A stretch of 64,000 bases of DNA, from NCBI GenBank assembly GCA_024138015.1, contig JAMXBB010000004.1:12834884-12898883 (forward strand), given 5' to 3'. This document shows, piece after piece, positions 13,308 through 24,500 of the stretch. The notes below the pieces were generated by a model. The model did no database searches. It was not told the DNA's origin and saw only the letters and a program-made list of their open reading frames with translations. Positions within the stretch are counted from its first letter, which is position 1, and each line of letters begins with the position of its first letter. Origin of the DNA: Lumnitzera littorea. Taxonomy: Eukaryota > Streptophyta > Magnoliopsida > Myrtales > Combretaceae. The position numbers and the translations under genes are program-made.

Positions 13308-14175
13308 TCTTTTTCTTTTATTTTGTTCTATATAAGTTTTTTTTTGCAAATTTATAGGAATCTTTCGGCATGGAATTAGATCATTGCATGTATTTTTATG
13401 TATTCAAATTTCAGCAGCTGTACTTTAGCAACCGATGATTTCATTTATCTTGTTTATGATCATGTCAGTTTTGTTAGTTTGGGTGCTGGATATTTGGATA
13501 TAACCCAATATCTAACAACAGGTAGAATCAGTTTTGTGAAACAATTAAATTATACTCTATCCTCTTAAAACATGTTCTCTGCGAGTTATGGAAGGTAAAA
13601 CCACTTTCTTTTAAGACTTGATCACCGCAATTGCCGATGATTGTCCATACTTAAATATGATAAATTCGAGCATAATTTACTTTATTTGATTTGATTTTAT
13701 TTTATTTTTTACTAAGGTTTGCATCATAACCATTTCATCTAAAAGTATAATCCTATAGATATATGATATAGACTATTATGATTCAAACTGAGGACATCTG
13801 CTTCGATGATTTATTACTTGACATTACATTTTGAGAGATGTACATTTTTACATTTTGAAGGAAATGTCGATGTAAAAAGAAATATCAAGCTGAGTTCTTC
13901 TTTAAGGAACCTGAGAATTTCTCTCGAGTAGTGTGTTTTGAGTGTTTACATTATCTATATCTTGGACCCTTGCTTACCATATCCATGGCAGACCCCTTAC
14001 TGTCCTCTGTTTCACACGGATGTGGCCAGGAAAGAGAAGAGTCCGATTGTCCAAGCCTTAGATTATACAAATCACAAGAGATTGGAATTTGAATTTGCAC
14101 TGTTTGCTTCCGTATTGATTTCATTTGTAATAATTCCTTGCAGTTCAGAACATAATTAAGTCGTTTCCACCTGCA

Positions 14176-16516
14176 ATGGCATATGTTCCTCCCCACAAGC
14201 GGCAGTCAACTGAGGCCAAGGGCCGAACCCTTACACCTGAATTACTTGCAATAAAGTTTAAGAAGAAACTTAACGTAAGACCTTTCCGAAATTCCGATAA
14301 TACTGACAAGTTCACATATGCAAATAATGCAATACATAGATGGATTCCTATCGGATTGGGTGAAGATGAGCAAATTCCTCCTTCAATCCAACTACAACCT
14401 ATTCCCATGGAGGCCATTGAGCAACGCATGGGTTTGGAAACGCTAAAATTGGTCAATAGCGCGCAAGATAGTGGTGAGCTTGTATTTATTTTCCTTTGCT
14501 TCTTCTCCTATCAATAGAATTACGTATTCATGCTTTCATATTATTGGCTTTTTTTTTTTTTTCCTTTTTTCCCCCCCATTTGGCAGAACCAAGTCGAGTT
14601 CATGCCGAACATTGGCGATCTATAGCTGAAAATGTTCTACAAGATCTCCTTGCTTCTTTTCAAGCAGTGAGGAATGAAATGAATGATCACGCTTCTGAAG
14701 AAGTAAAGCCCTCACTTGTTGTTAGGCTTGGAAAGATACTCTTTCGTAGCAGGTAATTTGCTAGTCTTAGTGAATTACCACGTACTCTTTCTTTTTTTTA
14801 TTCAAGCTGCACATACACCATATGTTATCCTGTGAATTTTCTTATCACGAGAGGGTGGAATTAAACATGAGTGTTGAATACGACGTCTAGCATTTCTTGC
14901 TTTAATACAGCATCCAAGTGACTTAACACGTGGTTTGTAAGTAATATTATGAGAAATTATCTGCTTTTGATATTAGTTGGAGGTGCAATTTTTTAATTCT
15001 ACTACTCTCGTATATTTCAATATGAAATCACTTGACAGTTGTAAGAATCCTTCCAATATGACCAAAGAAGCAGGATATTCACCGACTGAAGCCTCATTGA
15101 GGAGCATGAGAAGAATATTTTACACAAATGTTCCCACATCATATAGGGATTACATTAAGAGCGAAGTTATTCCTCAAATTGGGGTTAAGTTTCAGAAGAA
15201 AAAGGATATCTACCATATAAAGGTACTCTTAAGAGCTGTTTGCACTGATGAATGTTTCACATGCTTTTTCTAAGGCATTATGATCATAATCTAAATTTCT
15301 TTTCTTGAGCAGTTGTCTGATACTTCAAGACCAGGCACAACCATCTCCTGCAAATGCAGGGTCCTACATGGGGCAAGTAGACTTGAGCTTTACAAGGCAA
15401 GTTTGTTATTTCTTCTAACTGTCCCTATTTTGTATATTCATTCCTAATGTGTTACACTGAACTTTTATCATTTTACTTGATTTTATATGGCACAGGTAGA
15501 ATTAAACCATTTGCGTCACATGATTGTTGATATATCATGCCTTGATAAGAACCTGGATCTGAGGCTGATGCTTTGCTCCAAGAGAATAATAACAACTCTT
15601 ACTGTAAGTAACTTGATATTTCCTAGCAATTTGGGTTCCAGAAATCTGGTCTTGTGTAAACTGTTTCATACTTCTCAAATCAACTTGACTAACTTTTGTA
15701 GAAAGAGGAATGGAAAAGCATCACCAATCTTGTTAGATCTGCAGTTCCAGATGGCAATGTGAAGGGAGGGCTACTATGGCCCTCTGGGAAGGCATTTTAT
15801 GGCAATAGATTCAGGGTTGTCGGGGTGTGGCATACCATATGCGAAACTTATGAAAGTTCTGCAATAAGACTCAAGTTGAGACATGCAGATCGATTTGATT
15901 TTGGGACCTCAACTGGGGAAGTAACAAGGGAAGTTGTCGTGAAGTTAAAAAGAGTGGCTTCAGCATTATTAGTAAGTTTTCTCTGAATGTTTGTCTTGTG
16001 CCACTGTTTTGATCTCTACTTGAATTTCTACCCCTATTAATTCTAACTAGTATACCTCATCCTTTTTGGGGTAATATAAGCTAGTAAAATATCTGGAATT
16101 ATTGCTGATTACGCATGTTAATTAGCTGTACTGTTTTTGTTAACTGGATGTATCCTACTCCATGTTAACATTCATTTAGTTGCGTTCTAACTAATTATCT
16201 GTGCATTGTATGCTGAAGAGACTATTCATTTTAATTGTTATATTTCTGTCATTATGCACTGCCATCATGTCAGTACATTACCATGCTCTATTCTACTCCT
16301 TAGCCTTTCATCCAATTTATGTAGTATCATCATGCAATTATGGATATATGTTCATTTGGCTTGCTAAAGTAAATTCCTTTTGTAGCATGTAGATATAACC
16401 CCTTTTTTTAATACCAGGGTCAAAAGCTTGAAATCGATTCGATCTCAAATATGCTGAAAGGCGAACTGAAGTTGATGTGGGAGCATTTCTTACCTAATCG
16501 ACAAGTTCTGATGTAG
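14176..16516 (+). CDS. Uncharacterised plant protein, MAYVPPHKR family (DUF7903-like), 7 exons
   Basis: Exons: 14176-14473, 14587-14752, 15039-15222, 15313-15396, 15496-15603, 15702-15971, 16418-16516. They total 1209 bases and encode 402 residues, and every intron phase closes. The start ATG has G at -3 and G at +4, and the protein opens with MAYVPPHKR. Later landmarks: NAIHRWIPIGL in exon 1, HWRSIAENVLQDLLASF in exon 2, RRIFYTNVPTSY and SEVIPQIGV in exon 3, ISCLDKNLDLRLMLCSKRI in exon 5, and VVGVWHTI with RLKLRHADRFDF in exon 6. I see no signal peptide, membrane segment or catalytic motif, so it is probably soluble. The order matches an uncharacterised plant family I recall as DUF7903; the name is from memory. 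Function is unknown. Intron 4 uses a GC donor (AAG then GCAAGT). It is convergent with the kinase gene to the right. Confidence 0.85.
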
Positions 16517-17494
16517 ATGGTCCATCCTCTCTATTTTTGAGCATATGTATATGTGTGGCATTATCACCTGTCTGTCTTCGAAAGTATTTGTAAGCGTCTG
16601 ATTGAAGGACAATTAGGTCATTGTGAGAATTGAGGTTAATCAAGTTCTAAAATCAAGGAAGGTTTTCTCTTTGGCACTTTTCTTTCTGGATATCATGTAA
16701 TATATCTATCCAGATCCTTTTTGTTGTCATCAATGAACGGGTTGTGATGTAATTTGAATACATAGTATGGTCCATGATTTTGGAAATTCATGTTAGAGTC
16801 GAGTTATACACCAAATATTGTCACGGAAGTGAGACTTGTCAGAGGGCAAAAAAAGGAGGAAAATAAGTAAATGAAACACTCTTCAGCTTTTATAATACGG
16901 ATTACAAATTTCACAAAAGAGCATGCAGTTGTAACAGTTTATAAGGTGTACAATACAGCAGATGAACAAGGTTTAAGAAAACATTTAAACTCTGTACAGC
17001 TGAGCCAAAATTCTGCCATTCTGCTCTTGAAGATGGCTCCCATCCTCAAGCATACTTATCTAGCTTTCGACATTGGACAGTTCCACAAGCTCTAGTTCAT
17101 GGAGGCCTTTCTTTGCCCAGTGAAGCATCGAAACTTCTCTTCCTTATATCTAGGCCACCTCTTAACAGATGTTGTTGGGAGCAGAGTACATTGTCATCTC
17201 AATGATGATCTCCATAAGTATCATTAGCAGTTACATTCATGTAATGCTTACTGAGCACTTTTTAACATATTTTTAATTTCTAAACAACAACAGTCTGAAG
17301 TGGAACCTGACCATGTCTTGCAAAAGCCTTCACTGTCCAACCTCAGACTTAAAATTGGCTGTTAAACTGCAATAGTTTCCAGGGACTTGGATATTGGTGA
17401 GCTTTTATCCCGCTTTGACTTCTAATAACGCAAAGAAAGAGACAATACAAAGTTAAGAATCTGAATGTTAGAAGGCAGATCAACATCCTTAGTT
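16517..17494. other. Intergenic region between two convergent genes
   Basis: It holds the 3' ends of both neighbours. The part after 16517 (up to about 16800) reads as plausible 3' untranslated sequence of the gene to the left. No further gene is visible. Confidence 0.5.
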
Positions 17495-20400
17495 TTAGCT
17501 AAAGAGATGACAAACCGTTGAATTTGTGTTTTTCCAGACTTTCTCCATCTCTTCGAAGACAAAATCAATCTTTGGACGATCCTTGCTTAATTTAGCAACA
17601 CAGAAGACTGCGATATGCAGGATAGATTCAAAGTCTGTGGTATTGATGTCTCCATTCAAACGCGGGTCCTCAAAGTCAGACAATGGTCGTTTACCCATTG
17701 TCACATCCTTTGCCTGCAAAAACATTTGACGACTTAGTTGCTCTTCTTCTCTATGTTTATATTAGAGTTTCCAATACCTTCCGCGTCAGCTGATCTCTGG
17801 CATCAAGATCCAACTCTATGACTTTTTGCCCTGATAGAATCTGCAATGCAACAATCCCGAAACTATATATGTCGCTAGCAGATGTTAGCTTTGCATTGCT
17901 CATGTATTCAGGATCCATATACCCTATGGTTCCGCGAACATCTGTGAATACTTTGGTTTCCTGCATCTTCAGCATCCTCACCAACCCAAAATCTGAAAGC
18001 TTTGGGACCAAGTCCTCGGTCAAAAGTATGTTTGTCAGCTGCAAATGCAGCAGAAAGATTGTTAGTTTCTATTTCTTGCGCATATTTTCACAAGTTTAGT
18101 ACTTTTTCCTAATATGTCGGCAGAAAAAACTGGCAAGTTATTTTGGAACAATATTCAAGCATGATGGACAAACCGAAAGTTATTTTCTCTAATTGTGTAG
18201 CAAAATTGGCATCATGCGCCTGTAAACTTACTTTGTGTTAGAATTCCAAACAGTTGCCTTTACTATGCCTACTTAGTAGAAGCGGGCTTTTGAATAAAAT
18301 TTTCAGTACCGCAATAATTTTTCAACAAAAAGATAACAAGCAGATTTATGAATGTTTATTACCTTGATATCCCTATGAACAATGCATCCATCCATGAAGT
18401 TGTGGAGATACTTCAAAGCAAGTGCACAATCTCTGAGGATTTTGACTCTCTGAGACCATGTTAATACATTATCTTTTCCTGAAATTCAGTACGTGAAACA
18501 TAGACATAGGTAAGAAGAAGTCACATTAATACCTATTTAAATGGAGAAGATAGAATCTGAAGGAGATGATGGTGAATTACTTAGTAATCGATGAGCTAGG
18601 TTCCCGCCAGCACAGTATTCATAGACTAAATACTGTTCTCCACCTTCAGTGCAGTAGCCAAAAAGACAAACCAGATTAGGATGTCTAACTTTTGAAAGGC
18701 CTTCAACTTCACGTTTAAATGAGTCCGATGTGTTGCTCTTGTTTATATGCTTGATGGCTACGACTTGACCACTTGGCAAAATGCCTTTGTAGACCTGACC
18801 TGCACTCCCTTTTCCCAGACACTCCCTTTCATTGCCAAAGTTTATAGCGTTTTCGATTTCAGCCTTAGAGAATATATAGAGGCCAGACCATTTGTTAACC
18901 CCTGTTTGAACAGGGCTAGGTTGTTTGCTCTTTGTCACATACTTTATCAGGGTAATGACCATTGCCAATACGATGGTTGCAATCCCAATTGCACCCATCA
19001 TTTTTGCTGTTGTAGCTGCCAAGATAGCACACTTCTTAGGTAATCAGGACCACAGGAAGTCAGCTTTTATTCATAACTATGTACTAGTTTAACCTGTAAA
19101 TGATAACTCAAAAGAGAAATTGTTTTTACTCACATCTTATTTTGATGTAACCAGGCTCTGTTGGAAAGAAATTGCAGACAAAGAACTCAATCAGCAAGTT
19201 TATAGCAAAATAAGCCATGTAACCAATCAGAAAATGAATAATCAACTTGAATGAACTTTAATCTTATCTATTTATTGTAAGTGTGCTATAAGTTAGAAAC
19301 CCAAGCTCACCTTAAAAGCTTACATATAAAAAAGGAAGCTAAACATGTACATAAAATATAGATAGAAATCTTGGGTGGTAATATAGGATTCTGACATTCC
19401 TCCTTGACAAAGATTTGTTGCATGTGGAACAAAGCGGGATGGATATGGCCATGCTTGCACTACAGGAAAGTAATTCACTATGATACATGTGAAGAGATTT
19501 CTTTAAATCCCTTCATAGTGATACCATGTCAAATCACCACTACAATTGACTAATCTGAAAGCTAAAACTTGTAGATTTGGTTTAGTTTTTGAATTTATTA
19601 GTTACTAAGTACACTTGTGAAGGAATTCATCTATCAAATATTATTTGCTTCTTCTGTGATCTTTACAAATAATGTAGTATCACTGTTAGTAATACTAAAC
19701 AGATGACAAGAAAGGCAAGTGACATTTAGTATAGAAAGTTTTTAGAGTGTCATAAAGGCATCCATTAATAATGGCTGTTATTGTAAAACTTAAATAAATC
19801 ATTTACACAATAACTTAGAGGTGAAAATTGTTGCAATTTAGTAAACATTTAGATTTCTAACCGATCTTGTCCAAGGTAGGCAAACATCTATAGAAGTCAT
19901 CAAAGGAAGGATCGCCAACTTTTTCTGCAGCGAGAGAAGTAACTACAGCCACCCCACAGATCGCTCTTTCCGTGTTGTTACCTTTTACATCATAGATAGT
20001 CAGCAAGTCATCTCTTGCTGCTATCAAATCTTCGCTGCATTGTTTGCATACATTGTCATATGACGATGTGAAATTAGCACAGGAGGCCACTGCTTTTTTA
20101 TATGGATCTCTTTCTTGAATCGATGATGGTGAGGAACCGGAACACTTGCTGCTCTCAAAGTAGAAATTCTCAAAGCGGCAAGCATTCACAGACATTTGCT
20201 GCTGGAGAATATAGTTGGTGCAAGCACTTAAGTGCTCCCTGTCAAGAAATATGTTCCCCCCAGAGCGTGCATGGAACGCCATGGTTTGGGACAAAGTTAT
20301 GAGGGCATTTTTGCAGCATAGAGTAGTGGAAAAGCTGTCCCACATCTTGATCTTTTCTTGGGAACCAATGCAATCTCCGGTTGGGTTATAGGGGTATGCT

Positions 20401-21088
20401 GGGAAGTCCGGTCCACAGGCTGCATTAAAACATGGAAAGTACTTCATGAAGGAATTGAAAAAAAAAACAAAGAAGGCAAAGGCATGTGAAAACTAATGGC
20501 CAATTAAGCAAATGGTAGTACTATGTGTAATGCATAAAGCGTGTATACAGGTGTGCGCATGCATTGTTAGTGTTTTCTGCTTTGTAGGGCTTCAATTGGT
20601 TGTTCTTCTATCAAGTCTTTATCATTTATGACTGTTTAAGTATATCTTTGCTGCTGAATCATAGAAAAGACTGCAACAGTTATCCTCATCTAATGAAATT
20701 GTAGATACAAATAGTTGAGCAAAAGCAATAAACCATTTTTCTTCAAGAGTATCTCATTATTGTTTTTGTGCATATACAGTTTATAAACCGAACGTAAATT
20801 TGAAATTGGCTCAGTGTACTAAAATAACAATTTGCATAAGGTCTTGAGCTCAATTTCAATTTTTTTTATCACTTATAATTATTAAGCATAGTTTGTTTAA
20901 GGATGTCTGTTTATTTAATATCAAGCTACTCTGTTATAAATAAGGAAAAAAGGGGGAAAAAAAGAAAAGGAAACTTGAAAATAAAAAATTAGAGAGATTG
21001 TTCAACCTGATGTAGCATTAAGCACGGACTCGGCTGAAAAGGTACAAGTGAAGAATGCAACAAGACAGAATAGCAACACCTCCAACAT
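17495..21088 (-). CDS. Receptor-like protein kinase with a Cys-rich (SPARK-like) ectodomain
   Basis: Exons in coding order: 21088-21007, 20419-19862, 19157-19134, 19015-18581, 18478-18363, 18038-17778, 17713-17495. They sum to 1695 bases and 564 residues, and all phases close. Exon 1 encodes a signal peptide (MLEVLLFCLVAFFTCTFSA). Exon 2 is an ectodomain with 12 cysteines, beginning ACGPDFPAYPYNP; it resembles the SPARK domain of plant receptor kinases such as the ARK1/KIN3 group (inferred). A 24-base exon and exon 4 give the membrane segment (IGIATIVLAMVITLI). The kinase has every key part: GKGSAGQVYKG loop, VAIK lysine, KREVEGL helix C, HRDIKLTN catalytic loop, SDFGLVR, and GTIGYMDPEYM. It is therefore probably an active RD Ser/Thr kinase at the plasma membrane. 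The ligand is unknown. It ends after SVCHLFS-like residues (VCHLFS) soon after the C-lobe. Confidence 0.88.
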
Positions 21089-21212
21089 GCTTGTGTATTT
21101 TTTTCTGCAACTATTTAAGGTACATTTGCTTAGAAACAAGCCTCAAAGCTCAGAAGCATGGCAATAAAATGAGGAAGCAACTGAAATTTTGCAATTGAAG
21201 AATGAAATTGAT

Positions 21213-21220
21213 TATTTATA
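21213..21220 (-). promoter_or_regulatory. TATA box of the receptor-like kinase gene
   Basis: The minus strand reads TATAAATA about 125 bases before the ATG at 21088. This would give a 5' untranslated leader of roughly 100 bases. Confidence 0.6.
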
Positions 21221-24200
21221 GCCCAATTTTCCTTGTTAACTTCGATTAAAATAGCTATATCCTTCTTGTATCCTTAACACGACCAGGTAATTGTTCTTTG
21301 GTAATGTCAAGTATCTGTCCAATATCCATTATGCTTCTTAAACTTCTAGGTAAGAAATTGTACTCACCATGCAAATTATACCACGTATATAATACCTGTC
21401 GGACGATATAGAACCATCAAACAGATTCTATATATAATCAGACGGCTAAGATGCATTTGAGCTAATGCATGGTGCTTATAACTTTTTTTTTGGATAAGTT
21501 GTAAGTGCATCTCCAAAAATTATTAGTTGTACTCTTTAAACCTCTCTAAATCTAAGAAAAAAGATTTAATGGTGTTAATATGTTATGTGAATAAATGAGT
21601 GATGTATAAGTATTAATAATATTTAGATATGTGATATTAAAGATATGTATTTTTTAAAAAAAATATAAATGATATTTCTAAATGTTAAAATTTTATTAGT
21701 ATTTATACACCATTAATTAATTTACGTAATATGTTAATACTATTAAAACTTTTTTCAAAATCTATCTTCATGATGTGTATTTGACTTCTCAACCAATTCA
21801 AAAGCCCTGAAAACCATCGCTATGTAAAGGTCTTTAGCACCAGTTAAGCGAGTGCATAGTTTTGAAGCGCAGAATGTAATAGATGTTCGTAAGAGTTTAG
21901 AATGGCATTTGGTTATCAGAACAGTATAGTATAAGAAAAAAGGAAGTATAATATAACTTCTTCTACAGTGTTTGGTGTAAACATCTTCAAAGGATATGAT
22001 GATTATTTTAGGTTTTTATTGCGTTAAGGATTACGTTTCTCGAGAGGTAATAAACTTTAGCTTTGGTCACAATTCCATATGGATAAACATTGTGCATCGA
22101 TACAATACAATTAAAATTGCCTTTAATCCTATCGCCGCGTCCTAGTCCTAGGATGATTGTCATAATCTTATCAATGATAAAATAATATTTCTCGGTTGCC
22201 CCATGTACTAAAAGTACCGATCACAAGGGAATCGTTCATGAGCTTTGTATGGCATCACTATTCAAGGACAAGAAGAAACTATATACAGGGCAACCCCAAA
22301 TATGTAGGGACTTTGGTCGATAAAATGAAGAGCTCCTTGATTTCAGTTTGTCTCCTCGATTTAGATTTATGGATAAATCTTTATCATAAATTTTAGGATG
22401 GTTTAAAAAATACATCCTTCATATACTATATGGGCGCTTAAACCAATTATTTTTAAAATTAGAGCATTTATATTTGAAAATTCTATTACAAATATATTTT
22501 TAAATCTTATTTTGTTATTTTATCCTTTTGATAAATAATTAGAGAAACACTAAAATCACTCTTTAATTATATTTTAAGGGGCAAAATGGTAGCTAAAGAA
22601 TTAAAAAGTGGTCTGAATTTTAGAAAAAACGAGACTAAAGGTATATAAAGAAAACATATGCAAGTATATTCAGCATTTGATTGTAAAGATTGGACTATAT
22701 AAAGAGAACTTAATAGAGCAAATACGGAGAGGATTAAGACAGTATTAGTTTATTGTGTCATATTTAGTTTGTATAGTATATGATATAAAATTTATATTAA
22801 AAAAATTAATTATTTATATTGTAAAATAAATAATTTTTTGTAATATTTAATAAAAATATTATTAATTAACTTAATTTTATAACATAGAGGGTATTTTTAA
22901 GAATGTAAAATATTTTGTTTTCTTATCAAGTGAATTTTATTTTCATACTATAGTATAAATGTGACCAAATTTGGGTTTTTTGTTCAATCTATTAGTTTAA
23001 TTTTTATCTAATCATTAAGCAAAGTTATAAATTAAATATAGGATAAAATTTTTTATCATGTCCAATACTATAAAAATTGTACAACCAAATGTTACGTATA
23101 TCTTAAATATTTTATAATGATGGATCAAATATATTCCTTCATATTCATTCCAAGTATGCTTAGCCTTTTTTTTAAGAATTGAGCATTTAGATCTTGAAAC
23201 ATTAAAATCATGCTTTTAGGCCTCTATAGGATCATTTTACATAAAGGTAACAAAAGAAATTACAAAAAATTAAAAAAAAAAAAAAGAGTTCCCCCATTTT
23301 ACATTTCAATTTTTGACTATTATAATATTATTAATGTTCCTATTTTTTTAAAATTTTTTATTATCCTTTAAGAGTAAAATGGCTTAAAGGAGAATTTTTA
23401 GGATTTATGGTATAGATGCTCAGTTTTAAAAACAATCAACAAAATGCATATACTGCCATATATCTATATTATTAAAATTGATCGAGATTTAAATAACTGT
23501 CACTTTAATCTCTTCCTTGAAGTTATACATTTATCCTTTATTTAATAATATTTAACAAAAATACCAAACGCCAAAATGACTACGAAAGATTTATAGTATG
23601 GATAAATTTGTAAACTTATTAATACAACTTAAGTATCCATGTAAGGTTAATTTGTAATTTTATTTATGAAGTAACTTCCTCTCAATCTTATTTCCTCATC
23701 CTTCCATGATTCTAGAGAATGCAGGTGACTGTTTTGACTCTCTCTCTTTCTTCGGTTCAATACTCTTGCCCCTTTCTCTCTCTCTTATATCCTTCAAGTA
23801 ACTCTTGCAGTCTGCAGATCATATCCTTGAATGTGGAAAACACAAGTATTAATATCTCGGAAAGAACCAAATATACATAGCTTGGCATAATCTTTAATTA
23901 AAAAAATTAAAGAATAATTGCGATAAATAGAAGTTTCAAACTCTTTTTTTTTTCCCTAAAAAAACAAAACTTTATTGTGTATTTGAAATTGTCATTCTAA
24001 AAATATTTTAAATATGAATAATTTTTTTTTAGCACATGCATTGCGGGTGTGTTGAATACTAGTATATAATATCTATATGTATAATATATTTAATTTATCC
24101 TTTAAACATTATAGTACACGTTCTTTTAAGTTGATCAATATCAATGTGTTGTGCATTGTCCTCTTTGTTGTGAATGTACTTAGATGGTAGAATACACTTA

Positions 24201-24500
24201 AGCCTGGATAATAAAGATTTATCACAAAATCTATAAGATATGCTCGCCTCCATGCTGAAAATTTATTGAAATTAGCATGAGATAACACTAACCACATATT
24301 ACAAAGAATGTCCCAATAGAAGAATACAAAAATTTCCATTCTTTTTTAGTTGGCCAACCTTTTTCTCTATTTAAATAAATGGTGACTATAATTTGTACAA
24401 ATCAGATGAGTCTTTATACTTTTCTAAAAATTGTGGTGTCTTCAAACTTTTGCTAATAAGTTAGTTGCGAAGGCTAATTATATTAGTGGAGAAAGTATAT
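21221..24500. other. AT-rich intergenic stretch
   Basis: No coding region is recognisable. A CATTTGGTT block at about 21905 and its inverted counterpart near 23085 could be weak terminal inverted repeats of an old DNA element; the match is short. A CT-rich patch lies at 23730-23790. Confidence 0.45.

Larger units (their letters stand above)
13072..14143 (+). repeat. Leader unit A4, in use by the intact gene
   Basis: This is the fourth copy of the leader unit, directly upstream of the intact gene. It has the GATGCACTCATTCGTCACTA block, a TATA box, the ATATTTGGATATAACCC block (near 13490) and the CTGTTTCACACGG block (near 14007). The other copies lack the TC run present here at 13281-13307. 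Confidence 0.75.

Noticed and set aside
14977..15038. Alternative earlier start of exon 3 in the MAYVPPHKR-family gene (acceptor after TATTAG)
   Set aside because: Joining exon 2 to that acceptor leads to an in-frame stop within about 15 codons, while the acceptor at 15037-15038 keeps the frame and the family blocks.
18747..19043. Long plus-strand open frame opposite the kinase gene
   Set aside because: It is antisense to the well supported kinase exon 4 and has no family resemblance.
21904..23098. A MITE with CATTTGGTT ends
   Set aside because: The inverted match is only about ten bases in AT-rich sequence and could be chance.
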